From Halorientalis regularis (GTDB lineage: Archaea > Halobacteriota > Halobacteria > Halobacteriales > Haloarculaceae), in contig NZ_JALJCL010000017.1 of the NCBI RefSeq assembly GCF_023698535.1, positions 1 through 64,000 of the forward strand: 64,000 nt of DNA, in the 5' to 3' direction. Each line of letters starts with the position of its first letter. Position 1 is the stretch's first letter. This document shows positions 51,348 through 58,465 of the stretch, piece by piece. A program made the position numbers and the translations under genes. Below the pieces are notes generated by a model, which was not told the origin of the DNA, made no database searches, and saw nothing but the letters and a program-made list of their open reading frames with translations.

Positions 51348-53102
51348 ATGGCCTCGAAGGAATCGACCAGCACCGTCGAAGAACTCAGACTCTCGGTCGC
51401 CAGTGTCCTCGACGACCTGCTGGAGTCGTATCAGCAGATGCACGTCCCGATGCGGCGGTACATGCTGGTCATCCTGCTGCCGGCGACCGGCTTCATGCTC
51501 CTGACCGTCGTCGGCGCACTCCTGATCAACGCGCCGACGTTCGTTCGGGTGCCGGTCCCCTTGCTGGGACTCCTGCTGTTCGGGGCCGCCCTCTTTTACC
51601 CGAAGATCCTCCTCTCACAGGAGAAGAAAGCGCTGAACAACCGGCTCCACCTGGTGATCACGCACATGACCGTGCTGTCGACCACCCGGATCGACCGCAT
51701 GGAAGTGTTCCGGGCCCTGGCCGAGGAAGAGGAGTACGGGGCCCTGGCCCAGGAGATGCGTCGGGTCGTCCAGCTGGTCGACACCTGGAACCAGAGCCTC
51801 GACGACGCGCTGCGCCGTCGGGCCAGACAGGTTCCCAGCGACGCCCTGGCGGACTTTTTCGACCGGCTCGCCTACACGCTGGGTGCCGGCCAGCCCCTCG
51901 AAGACTTCCTCCTCTCCGAACAAGAGCAGGTGATGCAGAACTACGAGACCGTCTACACCGGCTCCCTGGAGAATCTGGAGGTCATGAAGGACCTGTACAT
52001 GTCGATGATCCTCTCGATGACGTTCGCGCTGGTGTTTTCGGTCGTCCTGCCGATCCTGACCGGGACGAACCCGACGATGACCGTCAGCGCCGTCATTCTC
52101 CTCTTCATCTTCGTCCAGACGGGGTTCTACCTCGTCATCCGGACGATGGCTCCCACCGACCCGCTGTGGTACCAGCCCGAGGAGATCACGACCGAACTCG
52201 ACACGAAACTGATCGCCGTCTTCGCCACGGGCGTCTCGTTAACCTTCGTGCTGGCGATCGTCTCGCTGGGTGGGATGTTCGGTATCAGTCCGATCACCCT
52301 CGAAATGATCCTGCCGCTGTCCTCGATCCCGCTTCCGCTCTACGTGGCCGTCCCGGTCACGCCGCTTTTGATCCCCGGCCTCTACGTGCGCCGCGTCGAG
52401 AAACGGATCGCCGCGCGTGACGACGAGTTCCCCTCCTTCATCCGCGCGCTCGGTGCCGCCGAGGGGGCCAAGCAGTCGACCACCTCGATGGTCCTCTCGA
52501 CGCTCCGGAAGAAAGACTTCGGTGCGATCACCGGGAACATCGACGACCTCTACAAGCGGTTGAACATGCGGATCGAGCCCTCCTCGGCCTGGCGGTACTT
52601 CACGGCCGACTGTCGCTCCTACCTGATCCAGAAGTTCTCCGAGATGTTCCTCATCGGGCGGGAGATGGGTGGCTCGCCCAAACAGCTCGGAGAACTCATC
52701 TCCGAGAACATGAACGTCGTCCTCCAGTTGCGCCAGCGCCGGTCCCAGGCCGCGACGACGCTGATCGGCCTGCTGTACGGGATCTCGGCGGCCGCGACCT
52801 TCGCCTTCTTCATCGGCCTGCAGGTCGTCAACATCCTCGCCAGCATGAGCCTGGACCTGACGACCGCCTCCGAGTTCAACGTCAACTCCCTGATCAACAC
52901 CAGCGTCTACAACATCCCGCTGATCGAGTTCCTCCTGATCGTCGTCATCGTGTTCAACGCCCTGCTGTCCTCGCTGATGATCCGCGAGACCGACGGCGGG
53001 CACAAGCTCAACGCCTACATGCACTTCGTGATCCTGACCTGGCTCGGTGCCATCATCGCCATCTTCACGAAGTCGATGGTGAGCAGTTTCCTCACTATCT
53101 AA
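51348..53102 (+). CDS. arlJ: Archaellum membrane platform protein ArlJ
   Basis: A 584-residue polytopic protein with two TadC/GspF-like cytoplasmic domains (RVVQLVDTWNQSLDDALRRR and FTADCRSYLIQKFSEMFLIG) and about nine membrane segments, including MLVILLPATGFMLLTVVGAL and AATFAFFIGLQVVNILASMS. It anchors ArlI and the filament. It is the last gene of the archaellum operon. A T-run and three-hairpin element follow its stop. Confidence 0.95.
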   Translation: MASKESTSTVEELRLSVASVLDDLLESYQQMHVPMRRYMLVILLPATGFMLLTVVGALLINAPTFVRVPVPLLGLLLFGAALFYPKILLSQEKKALNNRLHLVITHMTVLSTTRIDRMEVFRALAEEEEYGALAQEMRRVVQLVDTWNQSLDDALRRRARQVPSDALADFFDRLAYTLGAGQPLEDFLLSEQEQVMQNYETVYTGSLENLEVMKDLYMSMILSMTFALVFSVVLPILTGTNPTMTVSAVILLFIFVQTGFYLVIRTMAPTDPLWYQPEEITTELDTKLIAVFATGVSLTFVLAIVSLGGMFGISPITLEMILPLSSIPLPLYVAVPVTPLLIPGLYVRRVEKRIAARDDEFPSFIRALGAAEGAKQSTTSMVLSTLRKKDFGAITGNIDDLYKRLNMRIEPSSAWRYFTADCRSYLIQKFSEMFLIGREMGGSPKQLGELISENMNVVLQLRQRRSQAATTLIGLLYGISAAATFAFFIGLQVVNILASMSLDLTTASEFNVNSLINTSVYNIPLIEFLLIVVIVFNALLSSLMIRETDGGHKLNAYMHFVILTWLGAIIAIFTKSMVSSFLTI

Positions 53103-53107
53103 AACCC

Positions 53108-53228
53108 ACTTTTTCCGTCAGGGGGGTCGCCGTAGGCGGTCCCCCTGCGCAAAAACGTGGGGAAAAACACGGGATTCGCGCCGACGGCGCGAATCCCGAG
53201 AACCGCGCGCCTGCGGCGCGCGGATGCT
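53108..53228 (+). repeat. Three-hairpin post-stop element (copy 1)
   Basis: After the arlJ stop there is CCCACTTTTT, then three hairpins: 53120-53131/53135-53146, 53171-53182/53186-53197 (12 perfect pairs) and 53203-53211/53215-53223 (9 pairs). All have three-base loops. The linker between hairpins 1 and 2 is GCAAAAACGTGGGGAAAAA, and GAGAA leads to hairpin 3. A second copy at 63570 keeps the T-run, the linkers and hairpin 3 stem but has different sequences in stems 1 and 2. The T-run probably ends the arl transcript. The rest is unexplained. Confidence 0.85.
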
Positions 53229-53452
53229 GGGACCACCCGTCCCGCGACGGCTATCGCGACCCACACCCCCCAGCCGATTCGCTCACTCCCGTCGGTCGTT
53301 CGCTCATCCCTCGCGCGTCCGTCTCGCACCCTCGCGGTCGATCGATCGCTCGACGGCGCGCGCCACCGCGAGAGACGACACGTACCCCCGGAACGCTGAC
53401 CACCACGACTCCCCTTCGCGCTCCTTTAGTGTCCACGCGCGCGAGAGCGGGC
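53229..53452. other. GC-rich spacer without a gene
   Basis: The stretch after the three-hairpin element is GC-rich with CGATCG-type alternations but no frame with acidic codon bias. It should hold the promoter of the DUF5807 gene. A weak CTCCTTTAGTG element about 30 bases before that ATG is the only candidate. Confidence 0.4.
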
Positions 53453-53941
53453 ATGGACGAGAAACGGGAGCAATTTTTAGCGGGCGAGCGCCCCGACGAC
53501 GTGTTGCTGTACTTCGACGAGCGCGCCGTCGATGGGATGGACCGCCTCGCGAAGGTCGGCGAGAGCGTCGATGGTGGCGTGGTGTTGATCCTCCCCGGCA
53601 AAGAGGGCCGGTCGGCCTTCCAGCGGGCGGTCGGCGTCGATCCGATGACGCTGGCCCAGTCCGCGATGGACAACGAAGGCGAGATCGACCGCGGCTGTAT
53701 CGGCGGGGTCTGTCCCGAGAGTGCGGAACGCAGTTCCGCGGACGTATCGAGCGGCGAGCGGAGCGAACCGCGAGACGACGCCGACGAGGACGGTGATCAC
53801 CACGCCCGCTTCGTCTTCGCGTTCGCCGAGGAACAGAACGAGGAGGTCGGCGGGCTCTACGCCGAGGGGGACGTGATCCACGCCTACGCGCGGTGTGACT
53901 GCGACACGACCTACTCCGAGAAGTGGGTCGCCGAGGACTGA
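53453..53941 (+). CDS. DUF5807-like conserved haloarchaeal protein
   Basis: A 162-residue acidic protein beginning MDEKREQFLAGERPDDVLLY, as in the haloarchaeal DUF5807 family. It has strands DGGVVLILPGKEGRS, a Cys pair region GCIGGVC and C-terminal HAYARCDCDTTYSEKWVAED. Between about residues 90 and 110 sits SAERSSADVSSGERSEPRD, which comes from an inserted palindromic repeat that keeps the frame. Function is unknown. A zinc site from GxC/CxC cysteines is possible. Confidence 0.82.
   Translation: MDEKREQFLAGERPDDVLLYFDERAVDGMDRLAKVGESVDGGVVLILPGKEGRSAFQRAVGVDPMTLAQSAMDNEGEIDRGCIGGVCPESAERSSADVSSGERSEPRDDADEDGDHHARFVFAFAEEQNEEVGGLYAEGDVIHAYARCDCDTTYSEKWVAED
53719..53776 (+). repeat. In-frame palindromic insert within DUF5807
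   Basis: GCGGAAC-GCA-GTTCCGC (53723-53739) is a perfect stem with three-base loop, followed by GAGCGGCGAGCGGAGCG and AACCGCGAG, an imperfect second stem. It resembles the small-hairpin parts of the array at 27957 (GAGCGG...ACCGCGAG). It encodes a serine/arginine/glutamate linker and interrupts the conserved part of the protein. Confidence 0.6.
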
Positions 53942-53942
53942 G

Positions 53943-55025
53943 CTACTCGTCCTCGGCGTCCGCCTCGCGTTTCACGTCGTGGAAGGCCTCGACGATGACC
54001 TGCCGAGCGACCGCACCCCGAGTCGTCCAGTGGTTGGCGTAGTCCAGCATGTCGTCGTAGATATCTGGCTTACAGCCGGCGGCCTTGGGGTGGCCGCCGC
54101 CGTTGACCTTCGCGGCGACTTCGTGGGCGCGCTCGAACGCGTCGGTGCCGCGGATGCTGGCGCTCCCGGCGGGTTTGACGATGACGGCGGCGTCGGTGCC
54201 CTGCTGGCGGAGGGCTTCGGCGACCTCGTTCTGGGAACAGCGGCCGTAGGTGACGCCGACGGTCCAGTCGCCGATCTCGTGGATCTCCGCGCGGTCGACG
54301 GCCCGCTCGACGAGCGCCTCCTTCTCGACGCGCTGCTCGGCGAGGAACTCCTCGACTTCCTCGGGGAGGTCAGCGCCGTGTTCGCGGACGGTCTCGATAT
54401 ACTCCTCGGGGTCGGCCCAGTAGGCGTAGTCGGCCAGATCGTCGCTCCGGGGGTCCTCGCGGAGCCAGAGGTCGTGGTCGCGGGTGACGACCGCGAGTTC
54501 GGCGAGGTACTCGGGCACGTCGGCGTCGAGCGAGCGCGCGACCACGTCGGCCGAACACTCCTCGTCGGACTCGCCGACGACGCGGCGAGTCACGAGGTCG
54601 TCCACGCGTGCGCCCACGTCCGCGTCCCACTGGTGGTGGTCGAACCAGTGGATCTCGCTGGCGCGGTCGGCGACCAGTTCGAGGTGTTCCAGGTCAGTCT
54701 CGGCGTCGGGACAGAGGTCACAGACGAACACCGGAATCCCGGGTTCGGCGTACTCGGCGACGTATTCGAGGGCGGTCGCGATGTCGCGCGGGCCGGCCGG
54801 GATCAGTGCGGCCTCGGCGACCAGTTCCCGGAGCAGGGCCACGCAGGCCAGGCCGTCGGCGTCGGGGTCGGCGATCACCACGGCGGGGGCGTCGGCGAGC
54901 GCTTCGCGTGCCTCGCGTTCCTGTTCGGCCTCGGCGACCGAGTCCGGGTGGAAGAATCCCTCGCCGGGGAGCAGTGACTTCCGGGTGAGAGAGAGCCGCT
55001 CGTCGTCGATGAGCCAGTCGTCCAT
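53943..55025 (-). CDS. DHH family phosphoesterase
   Basis: A 360-residue DHH-DHHA1 protein. Motif I is IADPDADGLACVALL, the DHH motif reads WFDHHQWD, motif IV has TRDHDLW, and the DHHA1 part ends with NGGGHPKAAG. It belongs to the RecJ/NrnA-like enzymes that degrade oligonucleotides or cyclic dinucleotides. The specific substrate is not visible. It is convergent with DUF5807 with one base between stops. Confidence 0.9.
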   Translation of the reverse strand: MDDWLIDDERLSLTRKSLLPGEGFFHPDSVAEAEQEREAREALADAPAVVIADPDADGLACVALLRELVAEAALIPAGPRDIATALEYVAEYAEPGIPVFVCDLCPDAETDLEHLELVADRASEIHWFDHHQWDADVGARVDDLVTRRVVGESDEECSADVVARSLDADVPEYLAELAVVTRDHDLWLREDPRSDDLADYAYWADPEEYIETVREHGADLPEEVEEFLAEQRVEKEALVERAVDRAEIHEIGDWTVGVTYGRCSQNEVAEALRQQGTDAAVIVKPAGSASIRGTDAFERAHEVAAKVNGGGHPKAAGCKPDIYDDMLDYANHWTTRGAVARQVIVEAFHDVKREADAEDE

Positions 55026-55069
55026 ACCACCCCCAGCGCGGCGGGCGTCAAGAAGGGCACGGTCGCCCG

Positions 55070-55525
55070 TCAGGCGGGCGTCTCGGCCCTGGACTCCTCG
55101 TCGGCGTCGAGCTGGCGGACGGTCAACACGGGAGTGGGGCACCTGCGGACGACACCCTCGGCGACGCTGCCCAGTAGAAAGGAGTGTTCGCCGTGGCGGC
55201 CGCGGGTCCCCATCGCGATCACGTCCGCGTCGAAGTCGGTGACGTATCGGCAGATCTCGGTGACCGGTTTCCCCTCCCGGACGGCGGTGTTGACCTCGCG
55301 GTCGGCGTGGTCGACGATGCTCTCGAGTGCCTCCTCGCCCGCGTCTTCGAGCGCGTCGCGTAGCTCCGCCCGCACCTGTTCGGGCGACCCCTCCACGTCG
55401 CTGCCATCGATCACGTACAGCGCGTGGACCTCGGCGTCGAACTTCGCCGCCAGGTCCAGCGCGACGGTGACGGCCCGCTCGACGCTCTCGGAGCCGTCCG
55501 TCGCGATCACCACGGTGTCGAACAT
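55070..55525 (-). CDS. Universal stress protein (ATP-binding type)
   Basis: A 151-residue UspA domain: VVIATDGSESVERAVTVALD at the N-terminus and the nucleotide motif GTRGRHGEHSFLLGS (G-x2-G-x9-GS) near the C-terminus. Likely binds ATP and dimerises. It is divergent from a second Usp gene. Confidence 0.92.
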   Translation of the reverse strand: MFDTVVIATDGSESVERAVTVALDLAAKFDAEVHALYVIDGSDVEGSPEQVRAELRDALEDAGEEALESIVDHADREVNTAVREGKPVTEICRYVTDFDADVIAMGTRGRHGEHSFLLGSVAEGVVRRCPTPVLTVRQLDADEESRAETPA

Positions 55526-55619
55526 TACCGGGCGCTACCGCTCGCGCCGTCATAAAATGCCCGACGCGTCCAACCGGCCGCTCGGTGCCTTTTTCCCCCT
55601 GCCGGGCGGACGGTGGATC

Positions 55620-56069
55620 ATGGCAGCCGTCGAGTTCGACCAGGTCCTCGCCCCGCTGGACGGGAGCGAGGAGTCACTGGAAGCCGCCGAGTACGCCGTC
55701 GCCGTGGCCGAGCGGTACGGCGCGGACGTCCACGCACTGTACGTTCTCGAGGAATCGGTCGTCCGAAGTCTGGAATCGGGCGAACTCGAAGGCGATACCG
55801 TGGCTGCCGACACCGAGGAGTTCATGGCGACCGTCGACCAGCTCGCGGCCGACCACGACATCTCGATGGGTCACTCGATGGCGCTGGGGTTCGTCACGAC
55901 CCAGCTCACCCACCACCCCGGGAGCGTCATCCTCGACACCGCCGACGCCGTCGACGCCGACTTCCTCGTGGTCCCGCGTGAACCAGTGTCGGGCGACCCC
56001 GACGAAGTCCTCGGAAAAGCCGCCGAGTACGTCCTCCAGTACGCCAGCCAGCCCGTCCTCTCCGTGTGA
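55620..56069 (+). CDS. Universal stress protein (no ATP motif)
   Basis: A 149-residue UspA-like protein: DQVLAPLDGSEESLEAAEYA and DADFLVVPREPVSGDPDEVL. The G-x2-G-x9-GS loop is not preserved, so ATP binding is doubtful. It shares an intergenic region with the divergent Usp gene and lies upstream of the VirB-like operon, separated by 341 bases. Confidence 0.88.
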   Translation: MAAVEFDQVLAPLDGSEESLEAAEYAVAVAERYGADVHALYVLEESVVRSLESGELEGDTVAADTEEFMATVDQLAADHDISMGHSMALGFVTTQLTHHPGSVILDTADAVDADFLVVPREPVSGDPDEVLGKAAEYVLQYASQPVLSV

Positions 56070-56410
56070 CTGACAGACACAGTACGGCCTCCAGAAATAT
56101 TGGATAGTCAATGTGTTTGGCGCCGTTTCTGTACCCGTGCATCGAGTCCCGTTCCGGATCGGGCGGTGGATCGAACCGGCAGCGGACGGGCGGTTTCGGG
56201 AGCGCTATAGACACTCCTTCTGCGTAGGTTCGACAAACGACCCCAACGTTTATGCTACTCCTCAGCAACCATATGACATATACCGGATATCGATCCGGAT
56301 ATGCTAAGGGGGGTTTAGCATATGGGGAAGCAAGCAACGCAACACGTAGCACAGGCCGTAGTCAGTACTGAGTGGAAAGCACACAACGGGCGCTCTGGGG
56401 GGTGCCTGAG
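56070..56410 (+). promoter_or_regulatory. Long leader with palindrome and hairpin before the VirB-like operon
   Basis: No gene is seen here. A TATA-like GTTTATGC lies at 56248-56255. About 28 bases on is the palindrome CCGGAT-ATCG-ATCCGG (56283-56298), directly followed by a hairpin with ATATGCTAA (56299-56307), a seven-base G-rich loop (GGGGGGT) and TTAGCATAT (56315-56323). The pilin gene starts about 90 bases further. The structure lies at or near the presumed transcription start and may be an operator or an RNA control element. Confidence 0.55.
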
Positions 56411-56950
56411 ATGACAGCCGACAGCGTGCGGACCCGGCTCGGCGAGCCGGTCGCGACTCTCTGGCTGGAACTCGACCGGCAGCTGTTCGCGCTCTCGCCG
56501 TGGGCGAGTCGCCTGCTGGCGATCCTCGTCGTGATCGCATCGGCGCTCCTCGGAGTGGTGATGTTGCGCCTCACCGCGATGGCATTCGTCATGCCCGCGG
56601 CGGCACAGAACGGCGTTTCCAACGTCAACAGCGTGCTGTGTGGCGACGGTGCGCCGCCCATCGCGCCGCTGATCGCGTTCGGCGTCGCGGCCATCTCGCT
56701 GTTCCTGCTGGTGAAAGCGGTCATCCAGGGGACGGTCGCGTTCAACAAGCTCGGCTCCTCGCGCGCACAGCAACAGTTCGAGGGGAAACAGGCACTGGCT
56801 GGCGCGGGGAAGACGGCGGCGGGCGCGTTCGTCCCGCCGCTGTTCGTGGCGCTGCTGGACAACGTCCTGAACCTGGGCATCTCGAGTTGCCTCATCGACG
56901 CCATCGGCGGTGGCGCGATCCTCACGACCGCGGCGAGCCTGCCGTTCTGA
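56411..56950 (+). CDS. VirB2-like membrane pilin subunit
   Basis: A 179-residue protein with three hydrophobic helices: SRLLAILVVIASALLGVVML, PPIAPLIAFGVAAISLFLLV and GKTAAGAFVPPLFVALLDNV. Two Cys (in SVLCGDG and ISSCLIDA) could form a disulfide outside. Size, helix hairpin and operon with VirB6- and VirB4-like genes suggest the pilin-like component of a conjugation-type apparatus, like CedA1 of thermophilic archaea. Homology of the pilin is weak by eye, so the role is inferred mostly from context. Confidence 0.6.
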   Translation: MTADSVRTRLGEPVATLWLELDRQLFALSPWASRLLAILVVIASALLGVVMLRLTAMAFVMPAAAQNGVSNVNSVLCGDGAPPIAPLIAFGVAAISLFLLVKAVIQGTVAFNKLGSSRAQQQFEGKQALAGAGKTAAGAFVPPLFVALLDNVLNLGISSCLIDAIGGGAILTTAASLPF

Positions 56951-57088
56951 GGGCGGTCGAGGAGTGTTCTCCGCCCCGACCGGGGACCTGCGACGGTGCC
57001 CGGCGAGCCGGCGTCACGCACACGGGGGGTCGCCTCCGGACGATCGCACAGTCACATCACCACTCGCAGTGTCGGAAGTGTCGAATCC

Positions 57089-58459
57089 ATGAAACAACGT
57101 ATCCTGCTCGTGCTGGCGCTCTGTACGGTGCTTACGGGTCCAGTGTCGGCCGCGGCCGGGACGGCGACTACCGCGACAGATGGGGGTGCCACGGCGGCCG
57201 TCGACGGCGGGGTCGCGCTGCAGACCGACAACAGTACCGGGAACGACACGGACGGCAACGCTACCGACGGCCAAATCGACTTCGGTGCCGGGGTCGACGA
57301 CGGTAACGACACGAGCGGCGGCGGTGGTGACGGCAGCGGTGGCGACAGTAGCTTCTTCGGCATCGACCTCGGCACGGTCGCCCAGGACGCGGTCGAGGGT
57401 GCGGTCATCTCGCTGTTGAACGGCTTCGCCGAGGACGCCGGTGAGGTCGTCGCGCAGTTCCAGGAGGAAGGCATCGTGTTCGGTATCCCGGCCCCGGGTG
57501 AGCCGGCGTCGCCGGTCAGCTGGCTGAACCCCACCGGCGACACCACGGAAGGACAGCGGTGGGTGACGACCCAGACGTACCACTGGGTCTTCGGGTTCCT
57601 CGGATTCGCGGGCCTGTTGCCGGCGCTGATGCTCGCCATGGGGAAAGGCAACCGTAAGCCCGACCGTGGGACCGCGAAGCGGTTCGTGCGCGGGTTCGTG
57701 ATGATTCTGGTCGGCTGGATCATCATCGCATTCTGCTATCACCTGGCGGATACGGTCGTCCGGATGATCGCGCCCAGTTACGACCAGTACCAGCCGGTGT
57801 TGCGCAACGCCGAGGTCGACAAACGCGTCCTCGGTGCGGTGCTGGGCGGGGCGAAGGGGCTCTTCCTGACGACGGCGCTGGGCGTGCTGTACGTCCAGTA
57901 CATCCTCGCGTTCGTCTGTGCGGCGGTGTGGCCGGCGATGTGGGTGCTGATGGCATACCGGTCGACGATGGCCCGCTCGGCCGGGAAGATCGCACTGGCG
58001 TTCATGGGGTCGCTCGTCGTCATCAAGCTCCTGCAGGCGACGATCTTCCGCTTTCTCGTGCAGTTCCAGTTCGGAACGCCGGTCGCCAACGAGGTGGCCG
58101 CCACGGTGGGCATCACCGTCGCCTTCCTGCTCTTGCCCTACACCGTGTTGACGAAGATGATTCCGCGGACGCTGCTGATCTTCGGGCTGCACGAACTCCG
58201 GGAGAAGGGCCGGGAAGACAAACGCTACCAGGAGCGACTGGGGAACGTTCGCCGGAAGTTCAACCAGTCGCTCCGGCGCAGTCCCGACGGCGGTGTCGAG
58301 CGGGTCGGGCCGGCCAACCGCGGGTCGAACGGATTGCCGAACCGCCGGGCCGGCAAGCTGGAGTCGGGCCGTGCCGACGGCGAACGCGGGCTCCCGCGGG
58401 GCTCGGACGGACGGCCCGACCGGCGAGCGGACGGCGGCGATACGGAGGACAGGAGGTAA
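57089..58459 (+). CDS. VirB6/TrbL-like polytopic membrane protein
   Basis: A 456-residue protein with a signal peptide (1-23), a Gly/Asp/Thr-rich linker (about 25-85), and six to seven membrane segments between 170 and 370 (for example WVFGFLGFAGLLPALMLAMG, FVMILVGWIIIAFCYHLADT and VQYILAFVCAAVWPAMWVLM). The last 90 residues are cytoplasmic and rich in Arg/Gly/Asp. The layout matches VirB6/TrbL (CedA in other archaea), the inner-membrane channel of type IV secretion systems. It is six bases upstream of the VirB4-like gene. Confidence 0.7.
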   Translation: MKQRILLVLALCTVLTGPVSAAAGTATTATDGGATAAVDGGVALQTDNSTGNDTDGNATDGQIDFGAGVDDGNDTSGGGGDGSGGDSSFFGIDLGTVAQDAVEGAVISLLNGFAEDAGEVVAQFQEEGIVFGIPAPGEPASPVSWLNPTGDTTEGQRWVTTQTYHWVFGFLGFAGLLPALMLAMGKGNRKPDRGTAKRFVRGFVMILVGWIIIAFCYHLADTVVRMIAPSYDQYQPVLRNAEVDKRVLGAVLGGAKGLFLTTALGVLYVQYILAFVCAAVWPAMWVLMAYRSTMARSAGKIALAFMGSLVVIKLLQATIFRFLVQFQFGTPVANEVAATVGITVAFLLLPYTVLTKMIPRTLLIFGLHELREKGREDKRYQERLGNVRRKFNQSLRRSPDGGVERVGPANRGSNGLPNRRAGKLESGRADGERGLPRGSDGRPDRRADGGDTEDRR

Positions 58460-58465
58460 GTACCG

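Noticed and set aside
51299-52420. A 373-codon frame overlapping arlJ in another phase
   Set aside because: It is Arg/Pro-rich and lies within a gene with clear membrane segments, so it is a shadow frame.
53157-53399. An 80-codon ORF over the three-hairpin element
   Set aside because: It runs through perfect palindromes and lacks acidic bias. The reading frame is explained by the repeat structure.
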